In this document: piece after piece, positions 1-7,798 of the stretch
Position numbering within the stretch: the stretch's first letter is position 1
Layout: the number at the start of each line of letters is the position of its first letter
DNA from: Candidatus Alistipes intestinigallinarum
GTDB lineage: Bacteria; Bacteroidota; Bacteroidia; Bacteroidales; Rikenellaceae
Assembly (NCBI GenBank): GCA_019115745.1
Contig: DXDA01000022.1
Location: 1 to 53,299, forward strand
Length of the DNA: 53,299 nt
Direction: 5' to 3'
Position numbers and translations under genes: made by a program
Notes under the pieces: model-generated
What the model saw: only the letters and a program-made list of their open reading frames with translations
The model's database searches: none
Told to the model about the DNA's origin: nothing

Positions 1-327
1 GGGCTCGGCAAAGGCATCGTGCTTCTCGGCCGTACCGCCCGTCAGCGGCTGGAACCAGTGCGTATAGTGGTCGGCGCCGTGCTCCAGGGCCCACTGCCGC
101 ATTCCCGCAGCAATGCTGTCGGCCACTTCGCGCGTCAGCGGCGTGCGGTTCTCCATCGTGTCGAGCAGCGCGGCGTAAGTCCGCTTGTCGAGGTACTTGC
201 GCATGGCGGCGCGGCCGAAGACCTTCTCGCCGAAGTAATCCGAAGGGCGTCCTTCCGGAGCCTTCACCTCCACGGCGGTGTGGTTGATCGCCGCATCGAC
301 CATCTTGAATCTGAGCAATGATGACAT
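1..327 (-). CDS. glnN: Glutamine synthetase type III, N-terminal part (cut by window edge)
   Basis: The reverse strand from the ATG at 325-327 reads 109 codons without a stop and leaves the window. The translation opens MSSLLRFKMVDAA and contains SDYFGEKVFGRAAMRKYL and, further on, HYTHWFQPLTGGTAEKHDAF, which are signature stretches of the GS III N-terminal domain. GS III is the roughly 700-residue glutamine synthetase common in Bacteroidetes; it forms glutamine from glutamate, ammonia and ATP in the cytoplasm. The catalytic region lies outside the window. A forward ORF over the same bases (19-321) is a shadow. A possible promoter lies about 170 bp upstream at 502-509. Confidence 0.9.
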   Translation of the reverse strand, partial: MSSLLRFKMVDAAINHTAVEVKAPEGRPSDYFGEKVFGRAAMRKYLDKRTYAALLDTMENRTPLTREVADSIAAGMRQWALEHGADHYTHWFQPLTGGTAEKHDAFAEP

Positions 328-501
328 AGACCTTATCTGTTTGATGATTGGGTTTCCTCAAAAAACCGGGCGGGGAGAATCCAAATAATTGTCAACTAAA
401 CCTAACCTGAATTCCGTACGACCACCGCCCTCCCGGCGGAGATCGCCGACCTAACCAACCCGGGATTTCTCCCCGCTCCGGTACTTCCGTTGTTCCGGTT
501 G

Positions 502-509
502 CAAATGTA
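502..509 (-). promoter_or_regulatory. Possible -7 box for glnN
   Basis: On the minus strand the bases read TACATTTG, a full match to the Bacteroidetes -7 consensus TAnnTTTG. No TTTG is found at the usual 19-21 bp upstream; the nearest is 26 bp away. It would give a leader of about 165 nt for glnN. Confidence 0.3.
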
Positions 510-582
510 AAAAGAATTCCGAAAAGTTGTTTTTCCAAAAATCACTTTTTTCGGAAAAATCGCATTTTTTAGAGGCATTTTC

Positions 583-656
583 CCGAAAATAGCCCTGTTT
601 TTTCAGACTTCCGCCGTTTTTTCAAGCCATTTTTCCGAAAACAGTCCTGTTTTTTC
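583..656. repeat. Two copies of a 22-bp hairpin-forming repeat
   Basis: Copies at 583-604 and 635-656 differ at only two positions and start 52 bp apart. Each begins CCGAAAA and ends CCTGTTTTTTC. In the second copy CCGAAAACAG can pair with CTGTTTTTTCGG, leaving a small bulge. The bases between them are also A/T-run rich. Function is not known. Confidence 0.5.
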
Positions 657-854
657 GGCAAAATCCCGAAAATTGCCAATTTTGCATTTTTCGAATTTTA
701 GAGGCCATAAAGAACATTATTCAGCCATAAAGCCCTGAAAACACGAAAATCCGAAGCCCGAGTCCCGACCCGGAGTCCGACAATTTTCCGGCCTCAAACA
801 ACGAGTTTTGTTATTTTGTTAACAATTTGTTGTTACAATTCGCCAATTATTTCG

Positions 855-862
855 TACCTTTA
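855..862 (+). promoter_or_regulatory. Possible -7 box for mutA
   Basis: TACCTTTA matches TAnnTTTG except for the last base. A TTTG at 826-829 is 25 bp upstream, longer than the usual 19-21 bp spacing. It would place the transcript start about 45 bp before the mutA ATG. Confidence 0.3.
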
Positions 863-915
863 CGTGCAATTTCGAAACTACAAGTGGAAACACTCATACT
901 AATCTCTAAATAGTC

Positions 916-2763
916 ATGGCAAATACCAAACGTGAAAAGCTGTTCACCGAATTTCCCCCGGTCCCGACCGAGAAGTGGGAAGAGGTGATCACAGCCGACC
1001 TGAAAGGTGCCGATTACGAGCGTAAACTGGTATGGCGCACGGGCGAAGGATTCAACGTCCGCCCCTACTACCGTGCCGAAAACCTCGAAGGCATCCTCTT
1101 CCTGGGCTCGCAGGCAGGCGAGTTTCCCTACGTGAGAGGTACGCGCGCCCACAACCGCTGGCACGTGCATCAGACCATCGAGGTTAAATGCCCCAAGGAG
1201 GCCAACGCCGAGGCCCTCAAACTCCTCAATTCGGGCGTCGACTCCCTGGGATTCTCCATCGCCAAGGAGGAGTTCTCCGCTGCCGACCTCGATCAGCTCC
1301 TCGCCGAGATCCAAATCCCGGCCATCGAGATGACCTTCTGCGGCCTCCACACCGGACACGTCGCCGAACTCGTCCTCGACAAACTCGAAAAGGAGGGTAT
1401 CGCCGCCGAAGCTCATGTCGCATTCTGCATCGACCCCATCGTCAAGGGCCTCTCCCAGAAGGGCGACTTCTGCTCGCCCAACGGCGAAAAGTGCTTCGCA
1501 AAGATCGCCGCGCTCATCGAGCGCACCCGCGAGTACAAGCACATCCGCATCGTTACCGTCTCGGCCGGCATCTTCGCCAACGCCGGATCGACCATCGTCG
1601 AGGAGCTCGCTTTTGCCCTCGCCGCCGGTAACGACTACATGGCCCGCCTGACCGATGCCGGGCTGAGCGCAAACATCGCTGCTCGCAAGCTGCGCTTCTC
1701 GTTCTCCGTGACGTCGAACTACTTCATGGAGATCGCCAAGTTCCGTGCCGCACGAATGCTCTGGGCAAACATCGTCAAAGCATACAACCCCGAAAAGGAG
1801 TGCGCCGGCAAGATGATGATCCACGCCCGCACGGCCGACTGGAACCAGACCGTCTACGACCCCTATGTAAATATGCTCCGCGGAACGACCGAGGCCATGT
1901 CCGCAGCCATCGGTGGCGTACACTCGCTGGAAGTAACCCCCTTCGACGCCGCATTCGAAAACCCCACGGAGTTCTCGAAGCGCATCGCCCGCAACGTCGA
2001 ACTGCTGCTCAAGCATGAGTCGCACTTCGACCAGGTGGTAGACCCCGCCGGCGGTTCGTACTACGTCGAGAACCTCACCCAGTCGATCGCCAACGAAGCC
2101 TGGAAGCTCTTCCTCGAAATCGAGGAGAAGGGCGGCTACACCGAGGCTTACAAGGCCGGATGGATCAAGGAGCGCATCGAGGCTTCGGCCGCAGCCAAGG
2201 ACAAGGCCATCGCTACGCGCCGCCAGATCCTGCTCGGCGCCAACCAGTACCCCAACTTCACGGAGGTCGCCGGAAAGGAGATCACCGAAGAGGCCGTAAC
2301 GCGCAAGGCCGCCGAAGGCAATACGCTGGCTCCCTACCGCGGCGCCATGGCCTTCGAGGCGATGCGTCTGCACGTCGACCGCTCGGGCAAGCAGCCCAAA
2401 GCCTTCATGCTCACCTGCGGAAGCCTGGCCATGGCCCGTGCCCGCGCCCAGTTCTCGTGCAACTTCTTCGCCTGCGCCGGTATCCGCGTGCAGGACAACA
2501 CCTTCTTCAAGTCGGTGGAGGAGGGCGTCAAGGCCGCTCTCGAATCCAAGGCCGAGATCGTGGTGGTCTGCGCTTCGGACGACGACTACGCAGAGGTTGC
2601 TCCGAAGGTGAAGGAGCTGCTCGGCGGAAAGGCGATCCTCGTGGTGGCCGGTGCCCCGGCCTGCACCCCCGAACTCGAGGCTCAGGGCATTACGAACTTC
2701 ATCAACGTGAAGTCCAACGTCCTCGAAACCCTGAAGTTTTACCTTAAAGAGATGGGAATCTAA
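916..2763 (+). CDS. mutA: Methylmalonyl-CoA mutase, small (beta) subunit
   Basis: This 615-residue protein is the non-catalytic partner of MutB in the adenosylcobalamin-dependent interconversion of succinyl-CoA and methylmalonyl-CoA, the route from succinate to propionate in Bacteroidetes. A TIM-barrel mutase domain fills most of the protein (about 30-470), with the family stretches [20 protein letters not shown] and DPAGGSYYVENLT. The C-terminal region (about 490-615) looks like a B12-binding fold but lacks the DxHxxG cobalamin motif seen in mutB, as expected for the small subunit. The ATG at 916 gives the N-terminus MANTKREKLF. mutB follows after 91 bp that contain a terminator-like hairpin touching the mutA stop codon. 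Confidence 0.97.
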   Translation: MANTKREKLFTEFPPVPTEKWEEVITADLKGADYERKLVWRTGEGFNVRPYYRAENLEGILFLGSQAGEFPYVRGTRAHNRWHVHQTIEVKCPKEANAEALKLLNSGVDSLGFSIAKEEFSAADLDQLLAEIQIPAIEMTFCGLHTGHVAELVLDKLEKEGIAAEAHVAFCIDPIVKGLSQKGDFCSPNGEKCFAKIAALIERTREYKHIRIVTVSAGIFANAGSTIVEELAFALAAGNDYMARLTDAGLSANIAARKLRFSFSVTSNYFMEIAKFRAARMLWANIVKAYNPEKECAGKMMIHARTADWNQTVYDPYVNMLRGTTEAMSAAIGGVHSLEVTPFDAAFENPTEFSKRIARNVELLLKHESHFDQVVDPAGGSYYVENLTQSIANEAWKLFLEIEEKGGYTEAYKAGWIKERIEASAAAKDKAIATRRQILLGANQYPNFTEVAGKEITEEAVTRKAAEGNTLAPYRGAMAFEAMRLHVDRSGKQPKAFMLTCGSLAMARARAQFSCNFFACAGIRVQDNTFFKSVEEGVKAALESKAEIVVVCASDDDYAEVAPKVKELLGGKAILVVAGAPACTPELEAQGITNFINVKSNVLETLKFYLKEMGI

Positions 2764-2780
2764 GCACCCGGGTGCTTTTT
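2763..2780 (+). terminator. Intercistronic terminator/attenuator after mutA
   Basis: A perfect 14-bp palindrome AGCACCCGGGTGCT (2763-2776) begins at the last base of the mutA stop codon and runs into five T residues. This is the form of an intrinsic terminator, yet it lies between two subunit genes of one enzyme, so it may reduce read-through or protect the 3' end of a processed mutA message. Confidence 0.65.
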
Positions 2781-2854
2781 ATGGGTAAGAGGCTCTTCCG
2801 AGCGGCGATTCGTCCGAAGTGAGCCGATGCCCGAACACTTTACGCACAAAGATC

Positions 2855-4996
2855 ATGAGAGCCAAATTTTCAGAACTCAGATACGAAGGAGACGGGCAGC
2901 CGAAGAGCTGCTGCGCCTCGAAAGGCTGCGGTCAGGTGGAACCGTGGCTCACGGCCGAACGCATTCCCGTCAAGGGAACCTACACGGCCGAAGATCTCGA
3001 AGGCATGGAGCACCTGAACTACGCCGCAGGTATCGCTCCGTTCCTCCGCGGACCCTATTCGACGATGTACGTGATGCGCCCGTGGACGATCCGTCAGTAT
3101 GCCGGTTTCTCGACCGCTGAGGAGTCCAATGCCTTCTACCGCCGCAACCTCGCCGCCGGACAGAAGGGCCTTTCGGTGGCTTTCGACCTCGCTACGCACC
3201 GCGGCTACGACGCCGATCACCCGCGTGTCGTGGGTGACGTCGGAAAGGCCGGTGTGTCGATCTGCTCCGTCGAGGACATGAAGGTCCTCTTCAACGGAAT
3301 TCCCCTCGACAAGATGTCCGTCTCGATGACCATGAACGGTGCCGTGCTGCCCATTCTGGCCTTCTACATCGTCACCGGTCTGGAGCAGGGATGCACCCTC
3401 GACCAGCTCTCGGGTACGATCCAGAACGACATCCTCAAGGAGTTCATGGTGCGCAACACCTATATTTATCCCCCCGAGTTCTCGATGCGAATCATCGCCG
3501 ACATCTTCGAGTACACCTCGAAGAACATGCCGAAGTTCAACTCCATCTCGATCTCGGGTTACCACATGCAGGAGGCCGGCGCTACGGCCGACATCGAGCT
3601 GGCCTACACGCTGGCCGACGGTCTGGAGTACCTCCGCGCCGGTATCAACGCCGGTATGTCGATCGACGCCTTTGCACCGCGTCTGTCGTTCTTCTGGGCC
3701 ATCGGCATGAATCACTTCATGGAGATCGCCAAGATGCGCGCCGCACGTATGCTCTGGGCAAAGATCGTCAAGCAGTTCAACCCCAAGAACCCCAAGTCGC
3801 TGGCTCTGCGTACCCACTCGCAGACCTCCGGCTGGTCGCTCACGGAGCAGGACCCCTTCAACAACGTCGCACGTACGGCCATCGAGGCCATGGGCGCCGC
3901 CCTGGGTCACACCCAGTCGCTGCACACCAACGCCCTCGACGAAGCCATCGCCCTGCCGACCGACTTCTCGGCACGTATCGCCCGCAACACCCAGATCTAC
4001 ATCCAGGAGGAGACCTCCGTCTGCCGCGAGGTTGACCCGTGGGCCGGTTCCTACTACGTCGAGACCCTCACCAACGAGATCGCTCACAAGGCCTGGGAGC
4101 ACATCCAGGAGATCGAGAAGCTCGGCGGTATGGCCAAGGCCATCGAGACCGGCATTCCGAAGATGCGTATCGAGGAGGCTTCGGCCCGCAAGCAGGCACG
4201 CATCGACTCCGGGGAGGAGAAGATCATCGGTCTGAACGAGTATCGTCTCGAAAAGGAGGCGCCGATCGACATCCTCGCCGTGGACAACACCGCCGTACGC
4301 GAGAGCCAGATCAAGCGGCTGAAGGAGCTGCGCGCTTCGCGCGACGAGGCCGCCGTGAAGAAGGCCCTCGACGCCATCACCGAATGCGTGAAGACCAAGC
4401 AGGGCAACCTGCTCGAACTGGCCGTCGAGGCCGCCAAGGTCCGCGCCACGCTGGGTGAGATCTCCGATGCCTGCGAGGTCGTCGTAGGCCGCTACAAAGC
4501 TGTTATCCGTTCCATTTCAGGAGTTTATTCGTCAGAGGTGAAAAATGACAAATCCTTCGAGCACGCCAAGGAGCTGTGCGCCGAATTCGCCAAGAAAGAG
4601 GGCCGTCAGCCGCGTATCATGATCGCAAAACTCGGCCAGGACGGACACGACCGCGGTGCCAAGGTCGTAGCTACGGGTTATGCCGACATCGGCTTCGACG
4701 TCGACATGGGTCCGCTGTTCCAGACCCCGGAGGAGGCCGCCAAGCAGGCTGTCGAGAACGACGTTCACGTAGTGGGCGTTTCGTCGCTGGCCGCCGGACA
4801 CCTCACGCTCGTGCCGCAGATCATCGCCGAGCTGAAGAAACTCGGCCGTGAGGATATCATCGTCATCGTCGGCGGTGTGATTCCTCACCAGGACTACGAT
4901 GAGCTCTACCGCGACGGTGCCGCCGCCATCTTCGGCCCCGGTACGCCGATCGCTACGGCTGCCATCAAGATCCTGGAGATTCTGATGGAGGAGTAA
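2855..4996 (+). CDS. mutB: Methylmalonyl-CoA mutase, large (alpha) subunit
   Basis: This is the catalytic adenosylcobalamin subunit, 713 residues, the usual length. The mutase TIM barrel covers about residues 35-560 ([20 protein letters not shown], then [16 protein letters not shown] and [20 protein letters not shown]). The C-terminal B12-binding domain has DGHDRG at about 596-601, where His598 should be the lower cobalt ligand. The reading frame is open upstream to a GTG at 2819, but the ATG at 2855 gives the family N-terminus [15 protein letters not shown] terminator follows at 5018-5050. No mutase chaperone (MeaB/ArgK) or epimerase gene is in the window. Confidence 0.98.
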   Translation: MRAKFSELRYEGDGQPKSCCASKGCGQVEPWLTAERIPVKGTYTAEDLEGMEHLNYAAGIAPFLRGPYSTMYVMRPWTIRQYAGFSTAEESNAFYRRNLAAGQKGLSVAFDLATHRGYDADHPRVVGDVGKAGVSICSVEDMKVLFNGIPLDKMSVSMTMNGAVLPILAFYIVTGLEQGCTLDQLSGTIQNDILKEFMVRNTYIYPPEFSMRIIADIFEYTSKNMPKFNSISISGYHMQEAGATADIELAYTLADGLEYLRAGINAGMSIDAFAPRLSFFWAIGMNHFMEIAKMRAARMLWAKIVKQFNPKNPKSLALRTHSQTSGWSLTEQDPFNNVARTAIEAMGAALGHTQSLHTNALDEAIALPTDFSARIARNTQIYIQEETSVCREVDPWAGSYYVETLTNEIAHKAWEHIQEIEKLGGMAKAIETGIPKMRIEEASARKQARIDSGEEKIIGLNEYRLEKEAPIDILAVDNTAVRESQIKRLKELRASRDEAAVKKALDAITECVKTKQGNLLELAVEAAKVRATLGEISDACEVVVGRYKAVIRSISGVYSSEVKNDKSFEHAKELCAEFAKKEGRQPRIMIAKLGQDGHDRGAKVVATGYADIGFDVDMGPLFQTPEEAAKQAVENDVHVVGVSSLAAGHLTLVPQIIAELKKLGREDIIVIVGGVIPHQDYDELYRDGAAAIFGPGTPIATAAIKILEILMEE

Positions 4997-5017
4997 TCCG
5001 CAACAAACCGACTTTCC

Positions 5018-5050
5018 AATCCCCTTCGGCTCGTGCCGGAGGGGATTTTT
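5018..5050 (+). terminator. Intrinsic terminator after mutB
   Basis: AATCCCCTTCGGC pairs with GCCGGAGGGGATT around a TCGT loop, with one T-G wobble, and is followed by a run of T residues. It ends the mutAB transcript 20-50 bp after the mutB stop. Confidence 0.85.
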
Positions 5051-5121
5051 CGTGCTCCCGGAAGATATTGCAGGGAGAAGGTGCCCAAACTCAGACAACA
5101 GCTCCGGCACAAACCGGAACA

Positions 5122-5153
5122 TTTGGGATTCCAGGAAATTAACACTATTTTTA
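5122..5153 (+). promoter_or_regulatory. Promoter of the adenosylhomocysteinase-like gene
   Basis: TTTG at 5122-5125, 20 bp of spacer, then TATTTTTA at 5146-5153, one base off TAnnTTTG. The start codon at 5185 is about 25 bp beyond the expected transcript start. Confidence 0.55.
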
Positions 5154-5184
5154 CGGTCGCTAATTTCGCAATACCCGACTCACC

Positions 5185-6282
5185 ATGGAAACCGATACCC
5201 TGCTTTCGCTGATTCAGCGCTCCTACCGTCCGGAAGAGTATCCCGCTCTCGACCACCAAATACGCCTCTGGCAAAAGGAGCGACCGTTGTCGGGGCTGCG
5301 GATTCTGGATGCCACGCCCGTATTTCGCAACACGCTGGTCAAATACCAGGCCCTGCAGGCTGCCGGAGCCCGCTTGTCGGTCGGACTGTCGGACTGCATC
5401 GCCTGCGACCCCGAGATCGTCGACCGGATCCGGGCCAACGGCATTCCTGTCGTCGCTCCGTCCGATCGGGGACGGATGGCGTTCGATCTGATTCTGGACT
5501 GCGCCGGAGTCTTCGCAGAGTGGGTTCCCACGTATGGGTTTGTCGAACTAACCCGCTCCGGAGTCCCCCGCTATGCCCACTCCGCAAAACCGGTGTACAT
5601 AGCCGACAGCGGACGCATCAAACGGATAGAGACCATGCTGGGAACCGGAGAGAGCTATTTCCGAGCCATGGCGCAGTTCGGATATACGACGTGGAAGGAT
5701 CGCCGGTTCGTTCTATTCGGCAGCGGAAAGGTCGGCAGCGGAATCGCCCTGTATGCGCACCGCCACGGAGCCAGAATCAGCATCGTTACCGAACCGGAGA
5801 GCCTCCAACCGGCGATCCGGAGTCTGGCGGAAGAGATCATCGACTGCCGCGATTCCGCCGCCGTGGGGGCTGCCGTACGCGCGGCATACGCCATTGTAAT
5901 GGCGACAGGGCACAAAGAGGCTTTTCAGCAGAGTTGTCCCGCCGAAGCCTGGCAGCAATCCGAAGCCTTGATGGCCAACATGGGTGTCGAAGACGAATTT
6001 GGCCCGGAGCTCCCGCCCGAGCGGGTGCTGAACGGGAAAAAGACCCTGAACTTCACGCTCGAAGAGCCTACACACCTAAAATACATCGATGCCACGCTGG
6101 CCCTGCACAACGAAGGGGCCCTCTATCTGGCAACACACCCCGAAGCCCGGGGTCTGATGGCGCCCGGTCCCGAAACGGAAGAGCGTCTGTTGCAAATCAG
6201 CATCTCCAAAGGGATTGCCGGTGAGGAGATCGCATTGCTGCTGTCAAACACAACGGAACAGCGGGAATCCATCCGCCCGTAA
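5185..6282 (+). CDS. Adenosylhomocysteinase-like NAD-binding protein with altered catalytic site
   Basis: The 365-residue protein has the layout of S-adenosyl-homocysteine hydrolase, but is shorter than the usual 430-480. A substrate-domain-like part (GLRILDATPVFRNTLVKYQ, then LQAAGARLSVGLSDCIACDP) is followed by a Rossmann segment with the NAD motif GSGKVGSGIA at about residue 178 and a late NMGVEDEF block resembling NIGHFDNE. Aligned by eye to the human enzyme, the region of the catalytic Asn181, Lys186, Asp190 and Asn191 reads ADSGRIKRIETMLG, so none of the four is kept, and His55 and Asp131 also seem replaced. It may act on another substrate or be non-catalytic. It sits alone, between terminators. 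Confidence 0.7.
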   Translation: METDTLLSLIQRSYRPEEYPALDHQIRLWQKERPLSGLRILDATPVFRNTLVKYQALQAAGARLSVGLSDCIACDPEIVDRIRANGIPVVAPSDRGRMAFDLILDCAGVFAEWVPTYGFVELTRSGVPRYAHSAKPVYIADSGRIKRIETMLGTGESYFRAMAQFGYTTWKDRRFVLFGSGKVGSGIALYAHRHGARISIVTEPESLQPAIRSLAEEIIDCRDSAAVGAAVRAAYAIVMATGHKEAFQQSCPAEAWQQSEALMANMGVEDEFGPELPPERVLNGKKTLNFTLEEPTHLKYIDATLALHNEGALYLATHPEARGLMAPGPETEERLLQISISKGIAGEEIALLLSNTTEQRESIRP

Positions 6283-6375
6283 ACCCGGTCCACCCCAAAA
6301 GCACACGCATACGCCCCGACGATCCGGGCCCAACGAGATTAATTCCCGGGATCGGCACATCCCAAGCATCATCAT

Positions 6376-6416
6376 AAAAAACCGGGCATTCCGACACGCG
6401 GTCGGAATGCCCGGTT
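6376..6416 (-). terminator. Intrinsic terminator between convergent genes
   Basis: CCGGGCATTCCGAC (6382-6395) pairs perfectly with GTCGGAATGCCCGG (6401-6414) around a 5-base loop. On the minus strand the stem is followed by six T residues, so it ends the aldehyde reductase transcript; it may also slow the plus-strand transcript. Confidence 0.88.
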
Positions 6417-6438
6417 GGATTTCAAGCACCGGAATCGC

Positions 6439-7581
6439 CTACAGGCAGGCTTCCAGGATGCGGCGGGCCATTGCCCCGTCGACATTCCCGGCCTCACCGT
6501 GGTGTACGCCCGACGCCGTGAAACGACGCTCGATCTCGGCGATCGTCGCCTCCCCGATCCCCTCTTCCGAGAGGCGCGTCGAGAGCCCCAGCGAACGGAA
6601 GAACTCCTCGGTCCGGGCAATCGTCCGGTCGATGCGCTCCTCCTCCGTACCATCGGTGATGCCCCAGATGCGTTCTCCGTATTGAAGCAGTTTGCCGTGT
6701 TTCTGGTCATGCAGCGTACGCAGCGTGCCGTTGATCACAATGGCCAGCGTTGCACCGTGCGTCAGTCCGTGCAGGGCCGTCAGTTCGTGGCCGATCATGT
6801 GCGTTGCCCAGTCCTGCGTCACGCCCATGCGGATCATATCGTTCAGCGCCAGCGTTGCCGAAAGCATGTACTCCGACATCGTATCGTAGTCGCGTTCGTC
6901 GCCCAGCGCCCGCGGAGCAATCTCCACAACCGTATGCAGGATACCCTCGGCCCAACGGTCCATCAGCCGCGACTGCCCCGGCGTAGTCATGTACTGCTCC
7001 AGCACATGTACGAACGTATCGGCCAGCCCGCAGGCGATCTGACGCTTCGGAAGCGAGTAGAGCGTCTCCGGGTCGAGAATCGAGAAGACCGGGTAGTTGC
7101 TGTAGAAGGCGTATTTCTCCTGCGTCTCGTAGCGCGAGATCACCGCTCCGCTGTTCATCTCGGAGCCCGTGGCGGCCATCGTCAGCACCGTGGCCAGCGG
7201 CACCGTCTTCGAGTAGCTGCCCTTGAGGACCAACTCCCAGGCATCCCCCTCGTAGAGCAGTCCGGCCGAGATGAGCTTCGTACCGTCGATCACCGAACCG
7301 CCGCCCACAGCCAGCAGGAAGTCAACCTTCTTCTCCTTGCCCAGAGCGATGGCTTTGCGAAGGGTCTCGACCGAAGGGTTGGCCTCGATCCCCCAGAATT
7401 CGATGAAATCACGACCCGCAAGGGCCTTGACAACCTGGTCGTAGACCTCGTTCCGCTTGACGCTGCCGCCGCCGAAGGTGATCATGATCCGCTTGTCAGC
7501 CGGGATGAGTTGCGGCAAACGGGCGATCTCGCCTTTGCCGAAGATCAGTTTGGTAGGATTCTGATAGATGAAGTTGTTCAT
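6439..7581 (-). CDS. yqhD: YqhD-type iron-containing alcohol dehydrogenase / aldehyde reductase
   Basis: The 380-residue protein is a group III metal-dependent dehydrogenase that reduces aldehydes with NAD(P)H in the cytoplasm; E. coli YqhD has 387 residues. The N-terminal nucleotide-binding part shows FGGGSVKRNEVYDQV and AVGGGSVIDGTK. The metal site is visible as GLADTFVH (Asp and His four apart, near residue 190) and WATHMIGHELTALHGLTHGA, where the two His residues are 14 apart as in YqhD. The open frame runs upstream to 7746, but the ATG at 7581 gives the family start MNNFIYQNPTKLIFGKG. Substrate is not predictable; detoxification of short aldehydes is the usual role. Confidence 0.93.
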   Translation of the reverse strand: MNNFIYQNPTKLIFGKGEIARLPQLIPADKRIMITFGGGSVKRNEVYDQVVKALAGRDFIEFWGIEANPSVETLRKAIALGKEKKVDFLLAVGGGSVIDGTKLISAGLLYEGDAWELVLKGSYSKTVPLATVLTMAATGSEMNSGAVISRYETQEKYAFYSNYPVFSILDPETLYSLPKRQIACGLADTFVHVLEQYMTTPGQSRLMDRWAEGILHTVVEIAPRALGDERDYDTMSEYMLSATLALNDMIRMGVTQDWATHMIGHELTALHGLTHGATLAIVINGTLRTLHDQKHGKLLQYGERIWGITDGTEEERIDRTIARTEEFFRSLGLSTRLSEEGIGEATIAEIERRFTASGVHHGEAGNVDGAMARRILEACL

Positions 7582-7705
7582 GTCGAAAAAAAGTTTTGAC
7601 TCAACAAAGATAACAAATCCCGGAGAACTATCGCACTCCGCGCGGAAGTTTTCGTGAACCGGGCAGCGACAGTAAAATCCGGACGGCAACGGAGAAATCC
7701 GAACA

Positions 7706-7743
7706 CAAGAAAACGGGTCGCCGTTTTGAAAACGCCGACCCGT
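7706..7743 (-). terminator. Terminator after ppiD
   Basis: ACGGGTCGCCGTTTT (7713-7727) can fold on AAAACGCCGACCCGT (7729-7743) with one C-C mismatch. On the minus strand the stem runs into TTTTCTT. A second GC stem (CCGCAAAG with CTTTGCGG, about 7762-7788) lies just before it. Confidence 0.65.
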
Positions 7744-7798
7744 CACCTGTTATCAGCTTCTCCCGCAAAGGCCAGGAGGGCTTTGCGGCTGCCGTCCG

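Larger units (their letters stand above)
328..915. other. 588-bp AT-rich divergent intergenic region between glnN and mutA
   Basis: No credible gene is seen here. The left part (about 360-500) is GC-rich; the middle (about 500-720) is made of A and T runs with repeated CCGAAAA and CTGTTTTTTC blocks; the right part leads into mutA. It must hold the promoters of both divergent genes. I looked for a cobalamin riboswitch because MutB needs B12 and saw no convincing GC-rich folded core. Confidence 0.7.

Noticed and set aside
328..915. Cobalamin riboswitch before mutA
   Set aside because: The mutase needs B12, so one was looked for, but the region is dominated by A/T runs and small hairpins and shows no B12-box-like core.
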